In this document: positions 1 to 5,805 of the stretch, piece after piece
How positions within the stretch are numbered: position 1 is the first letter of the stretch
Layout: every line of letters starts with the position of its first letter
Assembly (NCBI GenBank): GCA_028275005.1
Contig: JAQCNN010000131.1
Span: 1 to 10,631, forward strand
Source: Salinirussus sp.
GTDB taxonomy: Archaea; Halobacteriota; Halobacteria; Halobacteriales; Haloarculaceae
Reading direction: 5' to 3'
DNA: 10,631 nt
Notes under the pieces: model-generated
The model's input: only the letters and a program-made list of their open reading frames with translations
Told to the model about the DNA's origin: nothing
The model's database searches: none
Program-made: the position numbers and the translations under genes

Positions 1-402
1 ATCGACGAGCCGTACGCCGAGGACCACCCTATCGAGGGGCAGGCGGTTGCCTTCTACCTCACGCGACGGGACGTCGCGGTGACCTTCGACCCGCGGGCCT
101 ACTACGGGGTCGACCGCTCCGTTGCTCACTCGGTGCTCGTCGAACACGAGATGCCGGGGGCGATGCTCGGTGAGCGTCTCCCCTTCGAGACGCCCGACCT
201 CGAACCCGAGACCGACGAGCCAACCGCCCCGAAAGTGGCCTTCGCCGAACTGGGTGTCACCCCCGGGGCGACCCTCGACGAGGTCAACCGGGCCTACCGC
301 CGGAGGGTAAAGGAGGTCCACCCGGACCAGGGTGGCGACGAGGAAGCGTTCCGGCGGGTCCGGGAGGCCTACACGACCGCGAAGCAGCACGCGGCCGACT
401 GA
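1..402 (+). CDS. J-domain protein, C-terminal part (gene truncated by window edge)
   Basis: The reading frame is open from the first base, so the start lies outside the window; 133 residues are visible. The last ~55 residues form a J domain: a helix with AYRRRVKEV followed by the invariant HPD tripeptide (visible residues 107-109, nt 319-327), then QGGDEEAFRRVREAY. In known families the HPD loop stimulates the ATPase of an Hsp70 (DnaK). The domain sits at the C-terminus, unlike DnaJ where it is N-terminal, and no zinc-finger or substrate-binding region of DnaJ is visible. The upstream part (AFYLTRRDVAVTFDPRAYYG) is not a domain I recognise. An acidic, Pro-rich linker (about residues 63-77) joins the two. 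The gene converges on the threonine synthase-like gene with only 10 nt between stop codons. The J domain is sure; the role of the whole protein is unknown. Confidence 0.85.
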   Translation: MDEPYAEDHPIEGQAVAFYLTRRDVAVTFDPRAYYGVDRSVAHSVLVEHEMPGAMLGERLPFETPDLEPETDEPTAPKVAFAELGVTPGATLDEVNRAYRRRVKEVHPDQGGDEEAFRRVREAYTTAKQHAAD

Positions 403-412
403 TGACCGCCGC

Positions 413-1573
413 TCAGATCCCCTGTTTCATCAGGTGACTCCGGAGGATGTCGTCCTCCTTGTTACCGGTCGTCGGGTTGACCAGCACGAGGACGTCGTCG
501 GGGTCGAAGGCGTCCCGGCCGGCAAGCTGTCGGGCACCTGCGACCGCGGCGCCGCCGGTCGCACCCATCGTCAGCCCGTCCGCCGCGAGCCCGGTCGCCC
601 CCTCCAGGAGGGCGTCGTCGCTCACCGCAACGGCTCCGTGGCCATTCACCCGCAGCGCCTCGAGGACCTGCCGGCCGCCGGTCGGCTCGGGCACCTCCAG
701 CGGGCCACAGATGGTGTCGGGGTGTTCGACCGCCGACACGGTCTCGGCCCCCTCCTCGACGGCGTTGACGACCGGCGCACACCCATCGGGCTGGACCGCG
801 TACAGACGGGGGGCGGCGTCGACCCGGTTGCGCTTGCGGAGGTCACGAAAGCCCTTGTGGAGGCCGACGACGCCGGTCCCGTGGGCGGTCGGGTGGACGA
901 CGACGTCGGGCGCGGCGTCGAGGGTGACTGCCTCGGCGAGCTCGTAGGCCAGCGTCTTTGCGCCCTCGTGGCGGTAGGGGTTCTCGAAGGGCGCGAGTGA
1001 GGCCCGCTCCCCGGTCCCCTCCGCGAAGGCCTCACGGGCCTCGGGGTACCGCCCCTCGACGACGGTCATCTCGCCGCCGTGGACGTTGATCATCGCCTTG
1101 TTGACGAAGGGGGTCCGGGAGGGGACGAAACTGTGGGATTCCAGCCCCGCCCGGGCGGCGTGGGCGGCCGCGGCCTGGCCGCCGTTGCCGGTCGTCGGCA
1201 GGGCGACGTTGCTGGCGCCGGCCTCGCTGGCGGCTGTCACCGCGAGCGCGGCCTCTCGGTCGACGAACGCGCCCGTCGGATTGCGGCCCTCGTCCTTGAC
1301 GTAGGCAGCCGCGACACCGAGTTCGTCGGCTAGCTCCGGCACGGCGACCAGCGGGGTCCCGCCGACCCCGAGGCTGACGAGTGCCTCGGCCGGGAATGGC
1401 AACAGCGGCGCGTACCGCCCGAACCCGTGTCCGGCGAGCTCCGCGGCGCTGTCGTGGTCGTATACGGCGTCGAGAAGGCCATCGCACTCGGGGCAGCGGC
1501 CGGCCGCCACGGGGTCGTGTGTGGTCCCGCAGTCGGTGCAGCGAAGCCCGGCAAACGCGTCGGTCGTCCTCAT
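413..1573 (-). CDS. Threonine synthase-like PLP-fold protein lacking the Schiff-base lysine
   Basis: A 386-residue member of the threonine synthase branch of fold-type-II PLP enzymes; true family members convert O-phosphohomoserine to threonine. Visible features in order: an N-terminal zinc ribbon (Cys12, Cys15, Cys27, Cys30); the motif VKDEGRNPTGAFVDREAA at about 92-109; TGNGGQ with PLP-contacting Asn130; PTAHGTGVVG, the phosphate-loop region, near 228-238; PTTGNKEDD near the end; and a haloarchaeal-type C-terminus RSHLMKQGI. In active enzymes the second motif reads SFKDR, with Lys binding PLP. Here residue 104 is Val (codon gtc on the minus strand, nt 1262-1264), so normal catalysis is doubtful. 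An in-frame ATG exists at 1585, but I chose 1573: a GGAGG lies 5 nt upstream of it and a TATA-like box lies 27 nt upstream. It may be a pseudoenzyme or regulatory paralogue of a true thrC elsewhere. Confidence 0.85.
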   Translation of the reverse strand: MRTTDAFAGLRCTDCGTTHDPVAAGRCPECDGLLDAVYDHDSAAELAGHGFGRYAPLLPFPAEALVSLGVGGTPLVAVPELADELGVAAAYVKDEGRNPTGAFVDREAALAVTAASEAGASNVALPTTGNGGQAAAAHAARAGLESHSFVPSRTPFVNKAMINVHGGEMTVVEGRYPEAREAFAEGTGERASLAPFENPYRHEGAKTLAYELAEAVTLDAAPDVVVHPTAHGTGVVGLHKGFRDLRKRNRVDAAPRLYAVQPDGCAPVVNAVEEGAETVSAVEHPDTICGPLEVPEPTGGRQVLEALRVNGHGAVAVSDDALLEGATGLAADGLTMGATGGAAVAGARQLAGRDAFDPDDVLVLVNPTTGNKEDDILRSHLMKQGI

Positions 1574-1596
1574 ACACACCTCCATGACCGCCGGTG

Positions 1597-1602
1597 ACTA
1601 AG
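1597..1602 (-). promoter_or_regulatory. Putative TATA box for the threonine synthase-like gene
   Basis: The minus strand reads CTTAGT, centred about 26-27 nt upstream of the ATG at 1573. This matches the spacing of the boxes before the other genes here and suggests a very short or absent leader. The box is a weak match. A GGAGG just before the ATG would fall inside or next to the transcript start, so its role is unclear. Confidence 0.35.
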
Positions 1603-1639
1603 CCCTGTCCGTCTGCGTACCGCTTGCCTGCCAGTCCTG

Positions 1640-1719
1640 ATACTGCCGGCTGTACGTCTGTAACGAATTTCGCGACCCCGGGGTCGCGGATATCTCAAAA
1701 CAGTTACAGCCAGCAGTAT
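1640..1719. repeat. 80-bp nested inverted repeat (palindromic element)
   Basis: Outer arms at 1640-1654 and 1705-1719 match as inverted repeats at 14 of 15 positions (ATACTGCCGGCTGTA against ATACTGCTGGCTGTA on the other strand). They share one centre of symmetry with a perfect 18-bp palindrome at 1671-1688 (CGCGACCCCGGGGTCGCG). The stretches between arms and core are A/T-richer and only partly symmetric. The left arm looks as if it carries an 8-nt insertion (1655-1662): without it the match to the right arm extends to 16 of 17. The element lies between two divergent gene starts, so a simple terminator role is unlikely. It has no coding capacity of its own. It could be a small non-autonomous mobile repeat or a dimeric regulator site. 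Confidence 0.75.
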
Positions 1720-1757
1720 GAGCCCGCGCCGTCGACCCGCCGACCGGCTCCGTCCCC

Positions 1758-1762
1758 TTTTT
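1758..1762 (+). promoter_or_regulatory. Putative TATA box for the FAD oxidoreductase
   Basis: A run of five T in a GC-rich setting is centred 27 nt before the ATG at 1787. That spacing is expected for haloarchaeal leaderless transcripts and supports this start over the upstream in-frame ATG at 1718. No Shine-Dalgarno sequence precedes the ATG. Confidence 0.5.
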
Positions 1763-1786
1763 GCCCACAGGGCCAAACGGGCGGAC

Positions 1787-3052
1787 ATGCACGCAGTTGT
1801 CGTCGGCGGCGGGCTCGCCGGTCTCGTCGCCGCCCGTCACCTCGCCGACCGGGGCGCCGAGGTCACCCTGCTCGAGCGCCAGGACACCGTCGGCGGCCGG
1901 GTTCGGACGGAGCACGTCGACGGGTACGCCCTCGACCGGGGGTTTCAGGTCCTCTTTACCGCCTACCCGGCGGTGCAGCGTGAACTCGACGTGGACGCGC
2001 TCTCGCTGCGTCGGTTCCGGCCCGGCGCGGTTATCGCCCGCCCGGGCGAACGCTCGACGCTGTCGGACCCGCTTCGGGACCCCTGGGCAACGACCGCGAC
2101 CCTGTTCAACCGGGAGGTGACCACCGGTGACAAGCTCCGGCTGTTCCAACAACAGCGCCGGCTCAAGCGGACCGACGCCGAGGCGGCGCTGGCGGCCGAC
2201 GACAGCTCTATCGACGAGGCACTCGCCGACTGGGGGTTCTCCCGGCAGTTCCGGGACAACTTTGCCGCGCCCTTCTACGGCGGGATCACACTCGACCGCT
2301 CGCTGTCGACCTCGAAGGCCGTCTTCGAGTACACGTTCAAGATGCTCTCCGAGGGGGCGACCGCCATCCCCGCCGGCGGGATGGGTGCGGTCCCCGCCCA
2401 GCTTGCCGACCACGCGCGAGCCGCGGGTGTGACCATCGAGACGGGTCGGTCGGTCACCGCCGTCGACCCCGACAGCGCGAGCGGCAGCGTCACCGCCGAG
2501 ACCGCCGCCGAGACGCTCGCGGCGGACGCTGTGGTCGTCGCCACGGACCCGCCAACGGCGCGGGAGCTGACCGGTGTGACGGGGATTCCGACAGAGACGG
2601 TCGGCTGTGTCACACTCCACCTCGCGCTCCCGGAGACCCAGCAACTCGACACGGACCGTCGGATCCTGCTGAACGCCGCCGACGACCGACCAAACCAGGT
2701 CGCACCGATGTCCGAGGTGGCCCCGGAGTACGCACCTGAAGGCCAACAACTGCTGAGTGCGACCTTTCTCGGACCGCAGGACGAAGACGACGACTCACTG
2801 TTCGAGGAGGTCCGGGACGCCCTGTCGGCGTGGTATCCGGAAAACCAGTTCACGAACTTGGAGCCGGTGGCGGTCGACCGGGTCGAGGTTGCCCAGTTTG
2901 CCCAGCCGCCGGGCTTTCGGGCGTCGTTGCCGGATGTCGACGACCCGGCGGGCCCGGTCTACCTGGCCGGCGACTACACCCGCTGGTCGGCGCTCCAGGG
3001 CGCGATGGAGAGTGGGCGCCGGGCCGCGGTCGCCGCTACCGACGGCCGGTAG
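1787..3052 (+). CDS. FAD-dependent oxidoreductase (amine oxidase / phytoene desaturase-like)
   Basis: A 421-residue flavoprotein. The N-terminus begins directly with a Rossmann dinucleotide-binding fold: VVVGGGLAGLVAARHLA (GxGxxG-type glycines at 7-12), Glu30 at the end of the second strand to bind the ribose, then GGRVRTE at 36-42, typical of the amine-oxidase/protoporphyrinogen oxidase/phytoene desaturase superfamily. The middle (FYGGITLDRSLSTS, then IPAGGMGAVPAQLADHA near 194-210) matches desaturase-like members that pick a stored flavin substrate cavity. The C-terminal FAD motif VYLAGDYTRWSALQGAMESG is at 391-410. The substrate cannot be told; carotenoid or other hydrophobic compounds are possible. 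The frame is open upstream to an ATG at 1718, but the extra 23 residues are basic and overlap the palindromic element, so I start at 1787, supported by a T-run 27 nt upstream. It appears monocistronic and converges on the phosphoesterase gene. Confidence 0.9.
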   Translation: MHAVVVGGGLAGLVAARHLADRGAEVTLLERQDTVGGRVRTEHVDGYALDRGFQVLFTAYPAVQRELDVDALSLRRFRPGAVIARPGERSTLSDPLRDPWATTATLFNREVTTGDKLRLFQQQRRLKRTDAEAALAADDSSIDEALADWGFSRQFRDNFAAPFYGGITLDRSLSTSKAVFEYTFKMLSEGATAIPAGGMGAVPAQLADHARAAGVTIETGRSVTAVDPDSASGSVTAETAAETLAADAVVVATDPPTARELTGVTGIPTETVGCVTLHLALPETQQLDTDRRILLNAADDRPNQVAPMSEVAPEYAPEGQQLLSATFLGPQDEDDDSLFEEVRDALSAWYPENQFTNLEPVAVDRVEVAQFAQPPGFRASLPDVDDPAGPVYLAGDYTRWSALQGAMESGRRAAVAATDGR

Positions 3053-3146
3053 ACGAACACCCGACCGGCGGTGTGGCTCCGGCGGCCGAGCCGGGCCCCC
3101 GCGAGGGCAAACACTGGGGGCAGGGGGTGACCGTCACGGGTCGGCC

Positions 3147-3860
3147 TCACAGCCGGTGGCGAAACTCGCCGAGTGGGGGGAAGGTGAGTGTCTCGTCGGC
3201 AGCCTCGTCGCGGACGACCGGCGCGAGAGCGTCGGCGTCACACACGAACGGTGACATGAACCCGTCCGCCGCCATCCCGTTGACCTCCACGCCCTGGAGG
3301 AGTCGATTGAACCCCGGCACCATCACCACGTCCGCGCCGCGGTAGACACCCTCGCCGGCCAGATAGCAGGGTCGGCGCTGTCCCTCGATGGCGATTGTGG
3401 GGTGGTCGTGGCCGACGATGTAGCGGTCGGCGCCGTCCGGCGTGTCACCCCCTTCCGCTCCGGGCTCGACGTGACCGTGACAGACGACGGTGTCGCCGAC
3501 CCGGTAGCTGTCGACGGTGGGGCCGTCCCAGACCGCGTCGAGCATGGTGTCGTGGTTGCCCGGTGTGACGACCAGGCGGACACCGGCCTCGCGGGCCGTC
3601 CGGGCGAGCCCGTCGACGGTCTCCTGGACGGTCCGGGGCACCGTCCGGAAGGAGTGCAACAGGTCACCGGCGACCACGGCCTCCTCGAGGTCGAACCTGT
3701 CGAGCAGTGCCCCGAAGCGCTCGACCATATCGGCGCCGTCGCCGACCGGGATCTCGACGTCGGAGTCGGCGCCACGGCCGACGTGGAGGTCTGCGAGGAC
3801 GAGTGTCTCCCCCAGGCGGAGTGCCCGGTCGCAAAACCGGAGGTCGGCGACCGCATCCAT
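3147..3860 (-). CDS. SbcD-related archaeal metallophosphoesterase
   Basis: A 237-residue calcineurin-like phosphoesterase with all the metal-site motifs in order: DLH (Asp24, His26), GDLLHS (Asp66), GNHD (101-104), HGH (128-130) and GHDH (150-153). These ligate a two-metal centre that hydrolyses phosphate esters. Length and motif spacing fit the archaeal SbcD-related family of stand-alone phosphoesterases. It lacks the C-terminal capping region of true Mre11/SbcD and no SbcC/Rad50 gene is adjacent, so a double-strand-break role is not implied. The substrate is unknown. The frame runs on upstream to 4064, but the extra 68 residues are not acidic, show no domain and would overlap the small gene on the other strand. 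I chose the ATG at 3860, where the protein resembles the family and an A/T box lies 26 nt upstream. It is divergent from the 50-residue protein gene. Confidence 0.88.
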   Translation of the reverse strand: MDAVADLRFCDRALRLGETLVLADLHVGRGADSDVEIPVGDGADMVERFGALLDRFDLEEAVVAGDLLHSFRTVPRTVQETVDGLARTAREAGVRLVVTPGNHDTMLDAVWDGPTVDSYRVGDTVVCHGHVEPGAEGGDTPDGADRYIVGHDHPTIAIEGQRRPCYLAGEGVYRGADVVMVPGFNRLLQGVEVNGMAADGFMSPFVCDADALAPVVRDEAADETLTFPPLGEFRHRL

Positions 3861-3883
3861 ACGAACATTCGGGGCGGGAGGTG

Positions 3884-3887
3884 AAAA
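3884..3887 (-). promoter_or_regulatory. Putative TATA box for the metallophosphoesterase
   Basis: The minus strand reads TCTTTTC, with the TTTT centred about 26 nt before the ATG at 3860. This fits a leaderless transcript and supports the short start. It shares the 84-bp divergent interval with the box for the small protein gene. Confidence 0.45.
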
Positions 3888-3916
3888 GACCTGGCGACTC
3901 CCGGAGTCGACGGGGC

Positions 3917-3920
3917 TTTT
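3917..3920 (+). promoter_or_regulatory. Putative TATA box for the 50-residue protein
   Basis: TTTT in the context GGGGCTTTTGGG is centred about 26-27 nt before the ATG at 3945, the same spacing as the other genes here. Its presence is the main non-coding evidence that the small frame is a real gene. Confidence 0.45.
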
Positions 3921-3944
3921 GGGACAGAGGGCCCAACGACTGGT

Positions 3945-4097
3945 ATGAGCACACCCACGGCGGAGGCGGTCGCCGACTTTCTCGACCGGGCCGACAGCTG
4001 CTATGCGGAGTACGAACAGGGGTACGCCGACGCCGATGCGACCCTCCGGAAGCTGGAGCGACACATCGAGGAGTTGCGGTCGGCGGCCGAGGAGTAG
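3945..4097 (+). CDS. Small acidic helical protein, 50 residues, function unknown
   Basis: A short frame that begins MSTPTAEAVADFLDRAD and ends LERHIEELRSAAEE before a TAG stop. The composition is that of a haloarchaeal protein: about twelve Asp/Glu-type acids more than basic residues would predict from the strand opposite, no cysteine pair, and one Cys. The second half (residues ~31-50) has regular Leu/Ile spacing and looks like an amphipathic helix that could form a coiled coil, so a dimer or a partner-binding peptide is plausible. I do not recognise a named family. A TTTT box lies 26-27 nt upstream of the ATG and there is no Shine-Dalgarno, which suggests leaderless translation. It is divergent from the metallophosphoesterase. 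Its stop codon directly abuts that of trkH on the other strand with no base between. No function can be given. Confidence 0.7.
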   Translation: MSTPTAEAVADFLDRADSCYAEYEQGYADADATLRKLERHIEELRSAAEE

Positions 4098-5639
4098 TCA
4101 GGGCCGCCAGTAGGTCGGTGTGAGGACGACGATGACCGAGATGATCTCCAGGCGGCCCAGCCACATGGCGAGCACCATCCACCCCTTTGCCGGCGCCGAG
4201 AAGTCGACGTAACTCCCCATCGGCCCGACGACGCCAAAGCCGGGTCCGACGTTGCCGACGGTCGCGATGGCGGCGCTCATGGCCTCCAGCGCCGACAGCT
4301 CGAGTTCGGGGTTGGTGACCCCGTCCAGAAACAGGACAAGCGTCGTCAGCGCGAACAGCAACAGGAAGACGAGGACGAACGCGGCCAGCCCTCGCAGGGT
4401 CGACTCGTCGAGCACCCCGCCGTCGACCCGGACCGGCCGGACAGCCTCGGGGTGGACGGTCGTGAACAGCTCCCGGCGGACTGTCTTGCTGACCAGCAGC
4501 CACCGGACTATCTTTACCGACCCGGCCGCCGACCCGGCGGAGCCACCCAGAAACATCGCAAACAGGAGGAGGACCTTCGCGGCCTCGCTCCAGGTGTTGA
4601 AGTCCATGCTCGCGTAGCCGGTGGTGGTGACGATGGCGGCGGTCTGGAAGGCGGCGTGCCGGGCGGCCCGCTCGACCTCGCCGGCGATTGGTGCAACCCC
4701 CTCGGCGACCGAGGCGAGCCCGGCCCCGAGCCCGGCGTAGAGGAGCCCCGTCACGACGACACCGAGGGCGACCATCACCAGCAGGTAGGAGCGAAACTCC
4801 TCGTTTTCGAGGAGTCGCCGGGGCTGGCCGGCAACGGCGTACCAGAACAGCGCGAAGTTGGTGCCGGCGATAACCATGAACGGGACAACGGCCCACTGGA
4901 TGGCCGGCGAGAAGGCCTCGATACTGCGGGCCTCCGGGGAGAACCCGCCGGTCGGCAGTGTCGTCAGCGCGTGGGCAACGGCGTTGTAGACACCCATCTC
5001 CGGGGCCAGGCCGGCCACGCCGAGGCCGTAGTAGACCAGTGCCGCGAGCAGCGTGAATCCGAGATAGATCAGCCAGAGGATGCGGGCCGTCTCGCGGATC
5101 TTGGGACTCAGCTTGTCGATGCCGAAGCCGGGGGCTTCCTCGCGCATGACCGCCGCCCCGCCGACCGAGAGTTCGGGGAGGATGGCGATCATCAACACCA
5201 GGATCCCCATGCCACCGAGCCACTGGCTGAGCTGGCGCCACATGAGCATCGCGTGGGAGTGGGTGTCGAACGAGATATCACCCAGGACGGTCGCGCCGGT
5301 CGTGGTGAACCCGCTCATACTCTCGAAGAGGGCGTTTGCCGGCGCGGCAACGGTGCCGTTGCCGGCGACCAGGTACGGAACGGTGCCGAGCAGGGGGACG
5401 GCAAGCCAGGTCAGCGCGACCAGTAAAAAGCCCTCCCGATTGCCGAGGTTACGGTCAGGTGCGAACCGGGTCAGAGCCGTCCCGACGCCGACCGCCACCA
5501 GGATGGTGACGAGGAATGGAAGCGGGTCCTCGCCGTAGACCAGCGCGACGAGCACCGGAATGAGGAGGGGGACGGAGAGATAGCGGTAGACCGACCCGAC
5601 GAGGCCGACACTGACCCGCCAGTCGACGACCCGCGACAT
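4098..5639 (-). CDS. trkH: TrkH-type potassium transporter, membrane subunit
   Basis: A 513-residue integral membrane protein of the TrkH/KtrB superfamily, which moves K+ (often with Na+ or H+) through a pore built from four membrane-pore-membrane repeats. The four filter segments are visible: SGFTTTGATVL (109-119), LTTLPTGGFS (225-234), TTTGYASMDF (338-347) and IATVGNVGPGFG (458-469), each with its conserved glycine. The C-terminal WLGRLEIISV matches the family's last helix. Length is normal for TrkH. A TTG at 5645 opens the frame, but the ATG at 5639 has a CTTAAG box 26-27 nt upstream, so I start there. A GGAGG 10 nt before the ATG is probably coincidental. The cytoplasmic NAD-binding partner TrkA is not in this window. 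In a salt-in halophile this transporter would help keep cytoplasmic K+ high. Confidence 0.95.
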   Translation of the reverse strand: MSRVVDWRVSVGLVGSVYRYLSVPLLIPVLVALVYGEDPLPFLVTILVAVGVGTALTRFAPDRNLGNREGFLLVALTWLAVPLLGTVPYLVAGNGTVAAPANALFESMSGFTTTGATVLGDISFDTHSHAMLMWRQLSQWLGGMGILVLMIAILPELSVGGAAVMREEAPGFGIDKLSPKIRETARILWLIYLGFTLLAALVYYGLGVAGLAPEMGVYNAVAHALTTLPTGGFSPEARSIEAFSPAIQWAVVPFMVIAGTNFALFWYAVAGQPRRLLENEEFRSYLLVMVALGVVVTGLLYAGLGAGLASVAEGVAPIAGEVERAARHAAFQTAAIVTTTGYASMDFNTWSEAAKVLLLFAMFLGGSAGSAAGSVKIVRWLLVSKTVRRELFTTVHPEAVRPVRVDGGVLDESTLRGLAAFVLVFLLLFALTTLVLFLDGVTNPELELSALEAMSAAIATVGNVGPGFGVVGPMGSYVDFSAPAKGWMVLAMWLGRLEIISVIVVLTPTYWRP

Positions 5640-5662
5640 ACACAAATGGCCTCCAGCAGCGG

Positions 5663-5668
5663 CTTAAG
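5663..5668 (-). promoter_or_regulatory. trkH: Putative TATA box for trkH
   Basis: CTTAAG, centred 26-27 nt before the ATG at 5639. This is the best box in the window by A/T content and position. It suggests trkH is transcribed on its own, as a leaderless message, rather than only by read-through from scpA 166 bp upstream. Confidence 0.55.
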
Positions 5669-5744
5669 AGTGTCGTCACGCCCGTGCTGGCCGTCGGTAT
5701 CACCGGCCCCCGCGCCGGCGGACCGGAGCCCGCCCAGCCACATG

Positions 5745-5749
5745 AAAAA
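5745..5749 (-). terminator. Possible T-tract terminator after scpA
   Basis: On the minus strand, five T follow a G/C-rich stretch (GGCGAGGGCGG) 57 nt past the scpA stop and before the trkH promoter box. Archaeal termination can rely on short T-runs. There is no convincing hairpin and only one run, so this is weak. Confidence 0.25.
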
Positions 5750-5805
5750 CCGCCCTCGCCGTCCGTGACCGGCCGACGCGCTGGCCCTGACAGTGACCGG
5801 GTGAC

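Noticed and set aside
1718..1786. N-terminal extension of the FAD oxidoreductase
   Set aside because: The 23 extra residues are strongly basic, begin within the inverted repeat and precede the box at 1758-1762; flavoproteins of this type start at the Rossmann strand.
1598..2749. 383-codon open frame antisense to the FAD oxidoreductase
   Set aside because: It is the complement of a real gene with conserved motifs, has no recognisable domain, and its start region runs through the palindromic element.
3053..3146. Possible bidirectional terminator between the converging oxidoreductase and phosphoesterase genes
   Set aside because: There are only 5-bp stems (ACACC/GGTGT and GGCTC/GAGCC) and no T-run on either strand; too weak to call.
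3861..4064. N-terminal extension of the metallophosphoesterase frame
   Set aside because: The 68 extra residues lack family similarity and acidic composition, and they overlap the small gene and both promoter boxes.
3664..5241. 525-codon open frame on the minus strand
   Set aside because: It overlaps trkH and the phosphoesterase in another frame, is Arg/Pro/Gly-rich with no domain, and comes from the scarcity of stop codons in GC-rich DNA.
4452..5426. 324-codon plus-strand frame opposite trkH
   Set aside because: It is antisense to all the TrkH membrane segments, has no motif of its own and no promoter box.
5471..5743. Possible small gene between scpA and trkH on the minus strand (ATG at 5743)
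   Set aside because: The frame overlaps the start of trkH for over 160 nt in another frame, shows no domain and has a T-run directly before its ATG rather than at promoter distance.
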